Assembly (NCBI RefSeq): GCF_018613805.1
Contig: NZ_JAGGPL010000003.1
Coordinates: forward strand, 496,001-560,000
Direction: 5' to 3'
DNA from: Arthrobacter sp. ISL-48
GTDB taxonomy: Bacteria; Actinomycetota; Actinomycetes; Actinomycetales; Micrococcaceae
DNA length: 64,000 nt
In this document: piece by piece, positions 16,393 through 23,575 of the stretch
Position numbering within the stretch: position 1 is the first letter of the stretch
Layout: every line of letters starts with the position of its first letter
Made by a program: the position numbers and the translations under genes
The notes under the pieces: generated by a model
Seen by the model: the letters and a program-made list of their open reading frames with translations, nothing else
The model's database searches: none
What the model was told of the DNA's origin: nothing

Positions 16393-17220
16393 ATGAGCGG
16401 CAGGCACACCGGCGGGCAGCATTCCCACACCGTGGAAGGGACCGATCCGCAGCTGTATGTGCAAGTGCATGATCCCGCGTCTGACGCCGGGCTCAGGCCC
16501 GTCCTGCTGCTTCATGGTTTTTCGTCGTCCAGCAAACTCAACTGGGAGGACACCGGGTGGGTGGCCGCCCTGCTCGAGGCAGGCCGTCGCGTCATCACTG
16601 TGGACCTGCCCGGCCACGGCCGCAGCGGCGCACCGGAGGACCGGGACTCCTACGCCCCCAGCCGGATCCGGGCGGATCTGCTCCAGATAGCGTTCGACGC
16701 CGGCGTGCGGCCTTTGCAGGACGGCGATCCTTCCAGCGGGCTGGACGTGGTGGGCTACTCGATGGGTTCCCGGCTGGCCTGGGAGTTCGGTGCCACCCAG
16801 CCGGAAATCGTGCACCGGCTGGTCCTTGGAGGCCCGAACATTGCTGATCCGCTGGCCGCTTTTGACCTGGTGGCAGCGCAGGACTATCTCGCTGACGGCA
16901 CGCCCATCGCGGACGAATCCACCGCCGGCCTGCTCAAGATGGCCCAGCTGCTCCCGAGCAACAATATTTTCGCCCTGCTTTCCCTCATCGAAGCCATCAA
17001 GGCCGAGCCGTACGATCCGGCCGAAGCCGTCCCGCATATGCCGATGCTCCTCGTGGCAGGGGAAAAGGATGACCGCGCGGCCACCATGCCGCAGCTTGCC
17101 GAGCTGGGCATCAAGGCGGGGTCAATGGCTGAGCAGTTGGTGCTCCCCGGACGCAACCACACCAACGCCATCACCAGCAGGGCCTTCAAGCAGGGTGCCA
17201 TTAACTTCCTCGCTGTCTGA
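16393..17220 (+). CDS. Alpha/beta-fold hydrolase in the E1/lipoyl operon
   Basis: 275 residues. LLLHGFSSSSKLNWE gives the oxyanion region, VVGYSMGSRLAWEFG the nucleophile elbow (GYSMG serine, about residue 124), and PGRNHTNAI the catalytic histidine near 255. The ATG 4 bp after the lipoyl gene has a GAGGA site at 8 nt; an in-frame ATG five codons upstream is also possible. Some acetoin-type E2 proteins fuse a lipoyl domain to an alpha/beta hydrolase fold, so this may be the split second half of such an E2, acting on the lipoyl-bound acyl group. That role is inference. Confidence 0.8.
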   Translation: MSGRHTGGQHSHTVEGTDPQLYVQVHDPASDAGLRPVLLLHGFSSSSKLNWEDTGWVAALLEAGRRVITVDLPGHGRSGAPEDRDSYAPSRIRADLLQIAFDAGVRPLQDGDPSSGLDVVGYSMGSRLAWEFGATQPEIVHRLVLGGPNIADPLAAFDLVAAQDYLADGTPIADESTAGLLKMAQLLPSNNIFALLSLIEAIKAEPYDPAEAVPHMPMLLVAGEKDDRAATMPQLAELGIKAGSMAEQLVLPGRNHTNAITSRAFKQGAINFLAV

Positions 17221-17236
17221 CTCCTGACAGGAGTTT
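17220..17236 (+). terminator. Short hairpin terminator after the hydrolase gene
   Basis: ACTCCT-GAC-AGGAGT followed by TT, beginning at the last base of the stop codon. The 6-bp stem and short T run make it a weak intrinsic terminator for the dehydrogenase operon. Confidence 0.4.
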
Positions 17237-17274
17237 CATAGCTACTGCAAAGCCTGTGTTGGTTTGATCGGCAT

Positions 17275-18258
17275 ATGTACGATCGATCCCAGCGCCGCCC
17301 CCGTCTCCGGAGGGTCCTCGCCGGACTCGTGGCGGCGCTCCTGGCAGGCACCGTTTACGCCGTGGTCCAGGCCTCGCCGTCGCGGCCGGCACCTCCGTCG
17401 GCTACCACGTCGGGGGTGAACTCCGCGGCGGCACCGCCCTCTGCCTCGGCGTCGCCCGCAGCGCCTCCACCCGCGCCTGTACCCGCGCCAGCCGTGGCGG
17501 CTGCAGCTCCGGCTGCGGCGCCGTCGACCGGTTCAACGGGCAGCAACCCGGTCCAGGTTGCTACCTCGGCAATCGGGAGTCAGCTCGGGACCGCGATTGC
17601 CGGCATCATCAGCGCCAACAGCCAGTACCAGGTGGGAGTGGCGCTTATTGACCTGGGCAACGGCGCTCTCCACCAATACGGTGTTGAGGAACCTTTCGAG
17701 GCGGCCAGCACGGCAAAGATCCTGACAGCGGCGGCCTACTATCAGCTGGTGGAAGCGGGCGCAGCGTCCCTTGACGACCCGCTGGGCAACTATACGTCGG
17801 GCTTCCAGCTCCAGGAGATGGTCCAGGACAGCGACAACGATTCGTGGAGCCTGCTGATGGATGCCGTGGGCCACCCCCGCCTCCGCGCCTATGCGGCATC
17901 GATCGGCGTCACCTATGACCCGGAGGTGAACACCCTCTCCACCGGAGACATGGCCCATATCCTCGCGCAGCTGTACACAGGAAAGCTCCTGGACCAGGAA
18001 CACACTGCGCAGTTGCTGTCCTACATGCAGAACACCAACGATGAGGACCTCATTCCTGCCGCCGTTCCGGATAACGTAACCGTCTTCCACAAATACGGCC
18101 TGCTAGACGACGAACTTCACGACGCCGCCATCCTCACCGAAGGCGCCGCCAGTTTTGTCCTGGTGGTCTACACCAAAGGTCAGGACCTCAGCGATGATCC
18201 GGAGCGGACAGCGGTGATCCACGACATCACCCGCACCGTCACCGCGGCCCTTTTCTGA
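17275..18258 (+). CDS. Secreted class A beta-lactamase-like serine hydrolase
   Basis: 327 residues. A basic N-terminus and hydrophobic helix (about 12-32) predict export or anchoring, followed by an Ala/Pro/Ser-rich linker (35-90). The catalytic domain has STAK (Ser145, Lys148) and SDN (186-188). The third box reads HKYG (272-275) instead of KTG, and the position of the deacylating Glu in the EPELN motif reads DPEVN with Asp215. The fold is thus penicillin-recognising, but efficient beta-lactam hydrolysis is doubtful; a peptidoglycan-related role is possible. No ribosome-binding site is clear. Confidence 0.75.
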   Translation: MYDRSQRRPRLRRVLAGLVAALLAGTVYAVVQASPSRPAPPSATTSGVNSAAAPPSASASPAAPPPAPVPAPAVAAAAPAAAPSTGSTGSNPVQVATSAIGSQLGTAIAGIISANSQYQVGVALIDLGNGALHQYGVEEPFEAASTAKILTAAAYYQLVEAGAASLDDPLGNYTSGFQLQEMVQDSDNDSWSLLMDAVGHPRLRAYAASIGVTYDPEVNTLSTGDMAHILAQLYTGKLLDQEHTAQLLSYMQNTNDEDLIPAAVPDNVTVFHKYGLLDDELHDAAILTEGAASFVLVVYTKGQDLSDDPERTAVIHDITRTVTAALF

Positions 18259-18297
18259 CTTCCGGCTCCGTCTTCCGGCTCCGTCTTCAGGCTCCAT
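18259..18297 (+). repeat. Three 13-bp tandem repeats after the serine hydrolase gene
   Basis: CTTCCGGCTCCGT occurs twice in a row (18259-18271, 18272-18284), followed by the variant CTTCAGGCTCCAT (18285-18297). The array starts directly after the stop codon. A partial CGGGCTCCAT follows. Confidence 0.8.
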
Positions 18298-18395
18298 CGG
18301 GCTCCATCTTCATCCGCCTGGATCCGCTGCAGCGCCTCCCGGCATGACCCCGGCGGAAGGTAGGCTGGAGACGGCGGAAAGCCGGAGAGGGACCA

Positions 18396-19043
18396 ATGAA
18401 CACGCGTTTTGAAGACCGCACAGATGCTGGCGAGCGCCTGGCCGCGGTACTGACGCAATTCCGCGAACGCCCGGACGCGATCATCCTCGGACTTGCCCGT
18501 GGCGGCATTCCCATTGCGGCGGCCGCGGCGAAAGCCCTCTACCTGCCGCTGGGAGCCGTACTGGTCCGCAAACTGGGCATTCCGGGCCATGATGAGACCG
18601 CCTACGGCGCCCTTGCCTGGTCCCAGGGCCGCGTTGTACGGCTGCTCAACAGACCCCTGGTGACCCGGATCCTGGAACAGGGCGTGCGCCGGGAGTGGCT
18701 TGACCAGGTGGAGAACCGGGAGCGCGCCGAACTGCTCCGCCGTGTTGGACGCTATCCCGGTACGGGTCACGACCTCACGGGCAGGACAGTCCTGCTGCTT
18801 GACGACGGACTGGCGACCGGAGCCACCATGAGGGCGGCGGCCGAGGCCGTCCGCGCCGGAGGCGCTGCCCAGGTGGTGGCGGCTGCCCCCGTGGGTTCCC
18901 TCGAGGCAGAGGCAGCCGTGTTAACGGTCTGCGACGCGGTCCTCTGCCTCCACCTGCCCGGAAAGTTCCGCGCGGTTGGCAGCTTCTACCGCCACTTCGA
19001 GCAACTGACGGACGACGAAGCAATCAGCCTGCTGCGGCAGTAG
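18396..19043 (+). CDS. Phosphoribosyltransferase family protein
   Basis: 215 residues. The PRPP-binding motif VLLLDDGLATGATMRAA lies at about residues 130-146, and GLARGGIPIAAAAAKAL and VLVRKLGIPGHDETAYGA form the N-terminal nucleotide-binding half. This is the stand-alone PRT group found across actinobacteria, often annotated without a known base. A GGAGAGGG site precedes the ATG. A TAGGCT element 30 nt upstream may be the -10. It converges on the MFS gene. Its role, salvage or regulation, cannot be decided. Confidence 0.82.
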   Translation: MNTRFEDRTDAGERLAAVLTQFRERPDAIILGLARGGIPIAAAAAKALYLPLGAVLVRKLGIPGHDETAYGALAWSQGRVVRLLNRPLVTRILEQGVRREWLDQVENRERAELLRRVGRYPGTGHDLTGRTVLLLDDGLATGATMRAAAEAVRAGGAAQVVAAAPVGSLEAEAAVLTVCDAVLCLHLPGKFRAVGSFYRHFEQLTDDEAISLLRQ

Positions 19044-19053
19044 TCCCCGGACT

Positions 19054-20385
19054 CTAGTGCCGGCTGACTCCCAGCAGCTTTCCCTTGGTCTCCTTGGCCA
19101 GCACCACACCGATGGAGGAAATAACGCACAGGATCATGATGTAGATGCCGATGGAACCGGTCCATTTGGTGGTCTGGAGCAGCCACTCTGCGATGCTGGC
19201 GGCGAAGGCACCGCCCAGGATCGCCCCGAACGCATATCCGATCGAGATGCCGGAATAACGGACATTAGCAGGGAACATCTCGGCGTACATCGCGGACATG
19301 GGGCCATAGGAGAGCCCCAGGCCGATCGTCAGCACAAACAGTGCCAGCCCATACAGCAGGACGTCCTTGCTATCAATGAGGGCGAACATCGGGATCATCC
19401 AGGCGAAGATGATGGCGTAGCCCGCCAGGAAGGTCTTGACGCGGCCGATGCGGTCAGAGAGCCAGCCGCCGACCAGGGTGAAGATCAGCCAGCCGAAGGA
19501 CGCGAGCGTCGTGGCGAGCAGCACCTGTGGCACAGGCATCTGCAGGGACCGCGTGGCGTAGGAAATGAAGAACGCGATCAGGAGGTATCCGGCAGCGTTG
19601 TTGGCGATAAAGATCATGGTTGAGTAGAGCACCGGTGTCTTGTGATGCCGGATCAGTTCGCCCAGCGGTGCCCGGCTCTCGGCCTTACGGGCCGCCATCT
19701 CCTGGAAGACAGGGCTCTCCGCAACAGCCCGCCGGATGAGGTATCCCACCACAATCAGCACGATGGACAGCAGGAAGGGTACACGCCATCCCCAGGCGGC
19801 AAAGTCCTCCTTGGACATGCCGCTGTTGAGGAAGAACAGCAGGCCCGTCGCCAGGATCATACCGATGGGGACGCCGATCTGGGGGTACGCTCCGAAGATG
19901 CCCCGCTTGCTCATCGGTGCATGCTCCACGGCCATCAGGGCGGCACCACCCCATTCGCCGCCAGCCGAAAAGCCCTGGATGACACGGAGGGTAATCAGCA
20001 GGATCGGGGCCAGGACACCGATCTGGCTGTAGGTAGGCAGGACGCCGATCAGGGCCGTGGCAGCGCCCATCATCACCAGCGTAAACACCAGCATTGCCTT
20101 ACGGCCTAGCTTGTCTCCGAGGTGGCCGGCAATGACGGCTCCCAGCGGACGGAAAAGGAAGCTGATGCCGATCAGGGCGAAAGAGAGGATTTGCGCCGCG
20201 CCCGGATTGGACTGCTGCAGCGGGGTGAGGAACAGAGGTGACAGCAGGGTGCCCGTCAGCTGCGCAAAGATAAAGAAGTCGTACCACTCGATGGTGGTGC
20301 CGACCAGCGTCCCGGCGAGGACCTTGCGCTCCTCATGTTTGCTGCTGGGGCCCGTCTCTGAATCAACGGAGGAAGTTGCGGTCAT
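19054..20385 (-). CDS. MFS transporter, metabolite:H+ symporter (MHS) type
   Basis: 443 residues, 12 membrane helices. The N-terminal GTLVGTTIEWYDFFIFAQL, RPLGAVIAGHLGDKLGRKA and LRVIQGFSAGGEWGGAAL are signatures of the MHS subfamily (shikimate, citrate, proline/betaine and aromatic-acid transporters). It lies downstream of hpaB on the same strand, but a 192-bp gap with its own candidate operator suggests independent control. Import of an aromatic acid for the HpaBC enzyme is plausible but inferred. GGAG precedes the ATG. Confidence 0.88.
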   Translation of the reverse strand: MTATSSVDSETGPSSKHEERKVLAGTLVGTTIEWYDFFIFAQLTGTLLSPLFLTPLQQSNPGAAQILSFALIGISFLFRPLGAVIAGHLGDKLGRKAMLVFTLVMMGAATALIGVLPTYSQIGVLAPILLITLRVIQGFSAGGEWGGAALMAVEHAPMSKRGIFGAYPQIGVPIGMILATGLLFFLNSGMSKEDFAAWGWRVPFLLSIVLIVVGYLIRRAVAESPVFQEMAARKAESRAPLGELIRHHKTPVLYSTMIFIANNAAGYLLIAFFISYATRSLQMPVPQVLLATTLASFGWLIFTLVGGWLSDRIGRVKTFLAGYAIIFAWMIPMFALIDSKDVLLYGLALFVLTIGLGLSYGPMSAMYAEMFPANVRYSGISIGYAFGAILGGAFAASIAEWLLQTTKWTGSIGIYIMILCVISSIGVVLAKETKGKLLGVSRH

Positions 20386-20447
20386 TGGAACTCCATGGCT
20401 GGGGGCACTGTTCGTACCAAAGATTGGTTGTTGCCGCCGTACGCTTT

Positions 20448-20465
20448 ACTGATCGAACGGTCAGT
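20448..20465. promoter_or_regulatory. TetR-type operator upstream of the MHS transporter
   Basis: An 18-bp imperfect palindrome, ACTGATCGAACGGTCAGT; the arms ACTGA.CG and CG.TCAGT are symmetrical (14 of 18 positions). Spacing and composition are those of many TetR-family sites. No TetR gene lies in this window, so the regulator would be encoded elsewhere. Confidence 0.5.
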
Positions 20466-20577
20466 TAGTTTGAGAATACTATGAAAATGTGACAAAGGGC
20501 ACTAAGTACGGGGCAGCGGATCGAGCCGCCCTGCTGGAGCCTCACCACGGGTGCCCAGGGTTACAGGGAGCGGCCCC

Positions 20578-22032
20578 TCATTCCTCACGCGCCAGGAACT
20601 CCCGGATCCGCGCTCGGACGGGCTCGCGGTCGTAGCTGTTGACCATCGCCCCGGCCATCCGGACAGGGTCTCCGAAGAAGAAGTACTCATAAAGGGACTG
20701 GCGGCCCGAGAACCCGGAGATGGACGCATCAAAGGCCAGCTTGAACAGCCGTACCCGTTCCGGTCCGGTGAGGGTCTTGCCCTGCAGGTACATATCGATA
20801 TCCGCCCTGGCCTCGCTGTTGACGTCGGCTTCACCGGGCAGGGCCATCAGGCCGGACGCCGAGAACTTCCGGATGATCTGAGGGAAGCGCTGGGCGATCT
20901 TCGGATACCAGTTCCTTGCAGCGTTCAGTGTGGACCACTTGGGCAGCATCACTCCGGCCTCGTTCAGCTCGGCATCCGCCTCCGAAGCCCGCACCAGGGC
21001 CTTGCCGATTTCGACGTCGACAATCAGTTCGGCAATGTCCTCCTGGATGTGCTGGAAACCGTCGATTCCGATGGAATCTGCCAGCTCGGAAGCCAGCCCC
21101 AGGAAAAACTCGCTCTTCGCGATGGTGCGCGTGACCACCTGGTGGGTCATAAGCGCGCCGGCACCGGTCTCCGAATAGAACCCGTTGCACAGTTGCGGGT
21201 TGCCGAGCATGAAGATCCGGTCGCTGGGAACGAACACGTTGTCAAAAACGGCCACCGCGTCCATCTCCTCGTAGCGCGATGCCAGCGGCTCATCGTGCGT
21301 GCTGCCCCCGTTGTACAGCGAGGTGCGGCACAGATAGCGCAGGCCCGGCGCATCGTTAGGGATAGCGAAGGCATAGGAGTACGGCGCATCCTCGGGTGTC
21401 CCGCGCAGCACGGTGGAGGGGAACACCAGGAGCTCGTCCGCAATCGGCGCTATGGTGGCCAGCATGCGGGCGCCGCTGATCACAATACCGTCCTCACGCT
21501 CCTCGACGATGCGTGCCGAGAGCTGCCCGCCAAGCTGCTCGGATCCCGACACCGAACGGTTGACCTGCGGCGGGATCAGGGTATGGGTCGCCAGAACATC
21601 GTTTTCACGGGCCCACTCGTAGTAGCTGCGGATGTTTTCGCCGAATTTGGGGTCGGCCTGGGAAAACCACTTTTCCGCGGTACTGAGGGCCGTCAAGGAG
21701 GAGTTCATGTAGTCCCCGGTGCGGCCCAGGAAGCCGTTGGAGTATTCGGCCCAGGTTGAGATAGCGCGACGGCGGCGCTTCAGGTCGTCCACGCTTCTGG
21801 GCACGAGGAAGGATGCGTTCACCAGGTCACCGGTGGTGGGCGACGTGTAGGTCAGGGCCTCCTGATGGACCGGATCGTGCTGCATGTCGAAAAGCCTGGC
21901 GTAGGTGCGGGCCACGTTGGCAAAGGACGGATGGTCGGCAATGTTGTCGGTGACCAGTTCGCCGTCGATCATGACATGGGGCTTCATGGAATTGAGCTTG
22001 TCCAAGTACTGCTGGCCGGTGCGGATGCCCAT
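20578..22032 (-). CDS. hpaB: HpaB-type 4-hydroxyphenylacetate 3-monooxygenase, oxygenase component
   Basis: 484 residues, normal for the FADH2-dependent HpaB/PheA family. Seen are RTGQQYLDKLNSMKPHVMIDG at the start, HTLIPPQVNRSVSG near residue 150, and the central flavin-binding block ARMLATIAPIADELLVFP. The enzyme hydroxylates a phenol ortho to its OH using FADH2 from HpaC. 4-Hydroxyphenylacetate is the family type substrate, but related phenols cannot be excluded. GGAG precedes the ATG. It is 59 bp downstream of hpaC and divergent from the iclR gene. Confidence 0.88.
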   Translation of the reverse strand: MGIRTGQQYLDKLNSMKPHVMIDGELVTDNIADHPSFANVARTYARLFDMQHDPVHQEALTYTSPTTGDLVNASFLVPRSVDDLKRRRRAISTWAEYSNGFLGRTGDYMNSSLTALSTAEKWFSQADPKFGENIRSYYEWARENDVLATHTLIPPQVNRSVSGSEQLGGQLSARIVEEREDGIVISGARMLATIAPIADELLVFPSTVLRGTPEDAPYSYAFAIPNDAPGLRYLCRTSLYNGGSTHDEPLASRYEEMDAVAVFDNVFVPSDRIFMLGNPQLCNGFYSETGAGALMTHQVVTRTIAKSEFFLGLASELADSIGIDGFQHIQEDIAELIVDVEIGKALVRASEADAELNEAGVMLPKWSTLNAARNWYPKIAQRFPQIIRKFSASGLMALPGEADVNSEARADIDMYLQGKTLTGPERVRLFKLAFDASISGFSGRQSLYEYFFFGDPVRMAGAMVNSYDREPVRARIREFLAREE

Positions 22033-22091
22033 GGTGTTTCTCCAGTCGTCGTTGAGCTGTTAAGGAGTTTCTTGCGGTTGCTTCCGGGGAA

Positions 22092-22631
22092 TCAGAGGAG
22101 TTCTTCCATGCCGAGCTGACTCTCGGGAATGGTGGTGAAGCTGCTGTTGGCGAAGGCCAGGGCATCGCCGTTGCGGTAATCGAAATCAGCGACCTCCCCC
22201 ACGTACAGGGTGTGGTCCCCGCCGTCGTACGCTGCCCAGGGCGTGCACTCGAAATAGGCCAGGACGCCGGAGAGCCGCGGCGCCGTCCTGCCCTCCACCC
22301 ACACGGGATCCGGTCCAGGCCGGCCTGCAAAGTGCATTGCCAGCTCGCGCTGCTCCGCCCCCAGGATGTTGACGGTAAAGGGCCGCCCGGCCAGTTCATC
22401 GTGGGCCTTAGTGCTCCGTGCGATGCTGACGAGCACCAGGGGAGGTTCCATGGACACCGACGTGAACGAGTTCACCGTGATGCCATGACGCTTGGTGGCG
22501 CCGTCGAACGTCACGATAGCGACCCCCGTAGCGAACCGGCCCAGGCTGCCGCGGAAGTGGTGGTTCCGCGGGGCCGGGGTCCGGCCAGCAACCGGAGGCT
22601 CCGATTGGTTCCGGGACTTGGACATCATCAT
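22092..22631 (-). CDS. hpaC: Flavin reductase component of the HpaBC monooxygenase
   Basis: 179 residues. FRGSLGRFATGVAIVTF, ITVNSFTSVSMEPPLVLVSIARSTKAH and FTVNILGAEQRELAMHFAG are typical of the HpaC/ActVB flavin reductase family, which uses NAD(P)H to reduce free FAD or FMN for the partner oxygenase. The gene begins with three consecutive ATG codons; the first follows GAGGATCA. It precedes hpaB in one operon. Its promoter region carries twin palindromes that are likely IclR sites. Confidence 0.88.
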   Translation of the reverse strand: MMMSKSRNQSEPPVAGRTPAPRNHHFRGSLGRFATGVAIVTFDGATKRHGITVNSFTSVSMEPPLVLVSIARSTKAHDELAGRPFTVNILGAEQRELAMHFAGRPGPDPVWVEGRTAPRLSGVLAYFECTPWAAYDGGDHTLYVGEVADFDYRNGDALAFANSSFTTIPESQLGMEELL

Positions 22632-22684
22632 TGATCCTCAGCAGGGTTGGCGCTATGCATAAAGTTCTGGACTACCACGAGAGA

Positions 22685-22703
22685 TAGTTCTATATTTGAA
22701 CTA
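22685..22703. promoter_or_regulatory. IclR-type operator 1
   Basis: GTTCTATATTTGAAC (22687-22701) with arms GTTC/GAAC, extended by TA on each side to a 6-bp perfect inverted repeat (TAGTTC/GAACTA). It lies between the divergent hpaC and iclR genes, beside a second copy exactly 20 bp away. Confidence 0.6.
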
Positions 22704-22706
22704 CCA

Positions 22707-22721
22707 ATTCATATATAGAAC
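22707..22721. promoter_or_regulatory. IclR-type operator 2
   Basis: ATTCATATATAGAAC, which on the reverse strand reads GTTCTATATATGAAT, 13 of 15 positions identical to operator 1. The 20-bp start-to-start distance (about two helical turns) would put two dimers on the same DNA face. Confidence 0.6.
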
Positions 22722-22777
22722 GCTACTCGAATGTGAGACCCACCACAAGACCCAGTGGCCCGCCCGGCGCCGCCGCC

Positions 22778-22783
22778 TAGGAT
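22778..22783 (+). promoter_or_regulatory. Leaderless promoter -10 for iclR gene
   Basis: TAGGAT followed by 7 nt and the ATG at 22791. It overlaps an upstream in-frame ATG at 22782, which argues that the later ATG is the start. Confidence 0.5.
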
Positions 22784-22790
22784 GGACTCC

Positions 22791-23525
22791 ATGAACCCCA
22801 CAGCCTCCGCACCTGCAGGAGCAGCGCAAGCCCAGGCCTCGCCCTCGCAGACCCTGTCGAGGGGAATCCGCGCCCTGGAAATCCTGGCTGCCGCCCAGAA
22901 CCCGATGACCATTGCAGAGCTCGCCGACGCCATGGGCGTGCACCGCTCCGTGGCCTACCGGATCCTGCGCACCCTGGAGGACCACTCGCTCCTGGTGCGC
23001 GACGACGCCGGCCGCGTGCAGCCGGGACCTGGGCTCGCTGTGCTGGCGCGCGGGGTCTCCCGGAACCTGCAGACGGCCGCCCTGCCCGAACTTACGCAGC
23101 TAGCCAATACTCTGGACATGACGGCATTCGTGACCGTGTGGGACCACCAGGAGTGCATCACCCTGGTGACCGCGGAGCCACGGCATTCCGGGGCGACTGT
23201 GGCCCAGCATCCGGGCACGAGGCACCCCATCAATGCGGGCGCCCCAGGCATCGCCATCCAGTCTGCTCTGACCGAATCCGAGTGGAACCAGCTGGCCACC
23301 GGTATCGCCTACAGGCCTGAAGCCGCTGAAGCCCGCAGGGCAGGCTACTCCAGCAGCCACGACGAGGTCATCGCCGGGGTTTCATCGCTCGCAGCTCCCG
23401 TCCGCGTTCCGGGCGGACGACCCGCCGCGTTGGCCGTTGTCTATATCCGTTCGGCTCATGACCCGGCCAACGTGGGCTCTGCCCTCGTTGAAAGCGCGGC
23501 CCGGATCGAGCGCCAGCTGGCGTGA
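22791..23525 (+). CDS. IclR family transcriptional regulator
   Basis: 244 residues. The winged helix (SRGIRALEILAAAQNPMTIAELADAMGVHRSVAYRILRTLEDH, about residues 23-65, quoted in outline as RALEIL, AELADAMGVHRSVAYRIL) is followed by the IclR effector domain (VTAEPRHSGATVAQHPGTRHP, about 130-150). IclR proteins control aromatic and acetate catabolism and bind small organic acids. Divergence from hpaC and the twin palindromes between them make it the likely regulator of the HpaBC operon. Start chosen at the ATG with a TAGGAT element 7 nt upstream. Confidence 0.88.
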   Translation: MNPTASAPAGAAQAQASPSQTLSRGIRALEILAAAQNPMTIAELADAMGVHRSVAYRILRTLEDHSLLVRDDAGRVQPGPGLAVLARGVSRNLQTAALPELTQLANTLDMTAFVTVWDHQECITLVTAEPRHSGATVAQHPGTRHPINAGAPGIAIQSALTESEWNQLATGIAYRPEAAEARRAGYSSSHDEVIAGVSSLAAPVRVPGGRPAALAVVYIRSAHDPANVGSALVESAARIERQLA

Positions 23526-23575
23526 CGGACCCCGGCTCTTGGCCACTGCCCTTCGGCACCCTTGGCCGCGTTTCC

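Noticed and set aside
16359..16400. A frameshift that would join the lipoyl protein and the hydrolase into one gene
   Set aside because: The hydrolase frame has a stop at 16363-16365, so a shift could only fall within about 20 bp, and the hydrolase has its own ATG and GAGGA site. I treat them as two genes.
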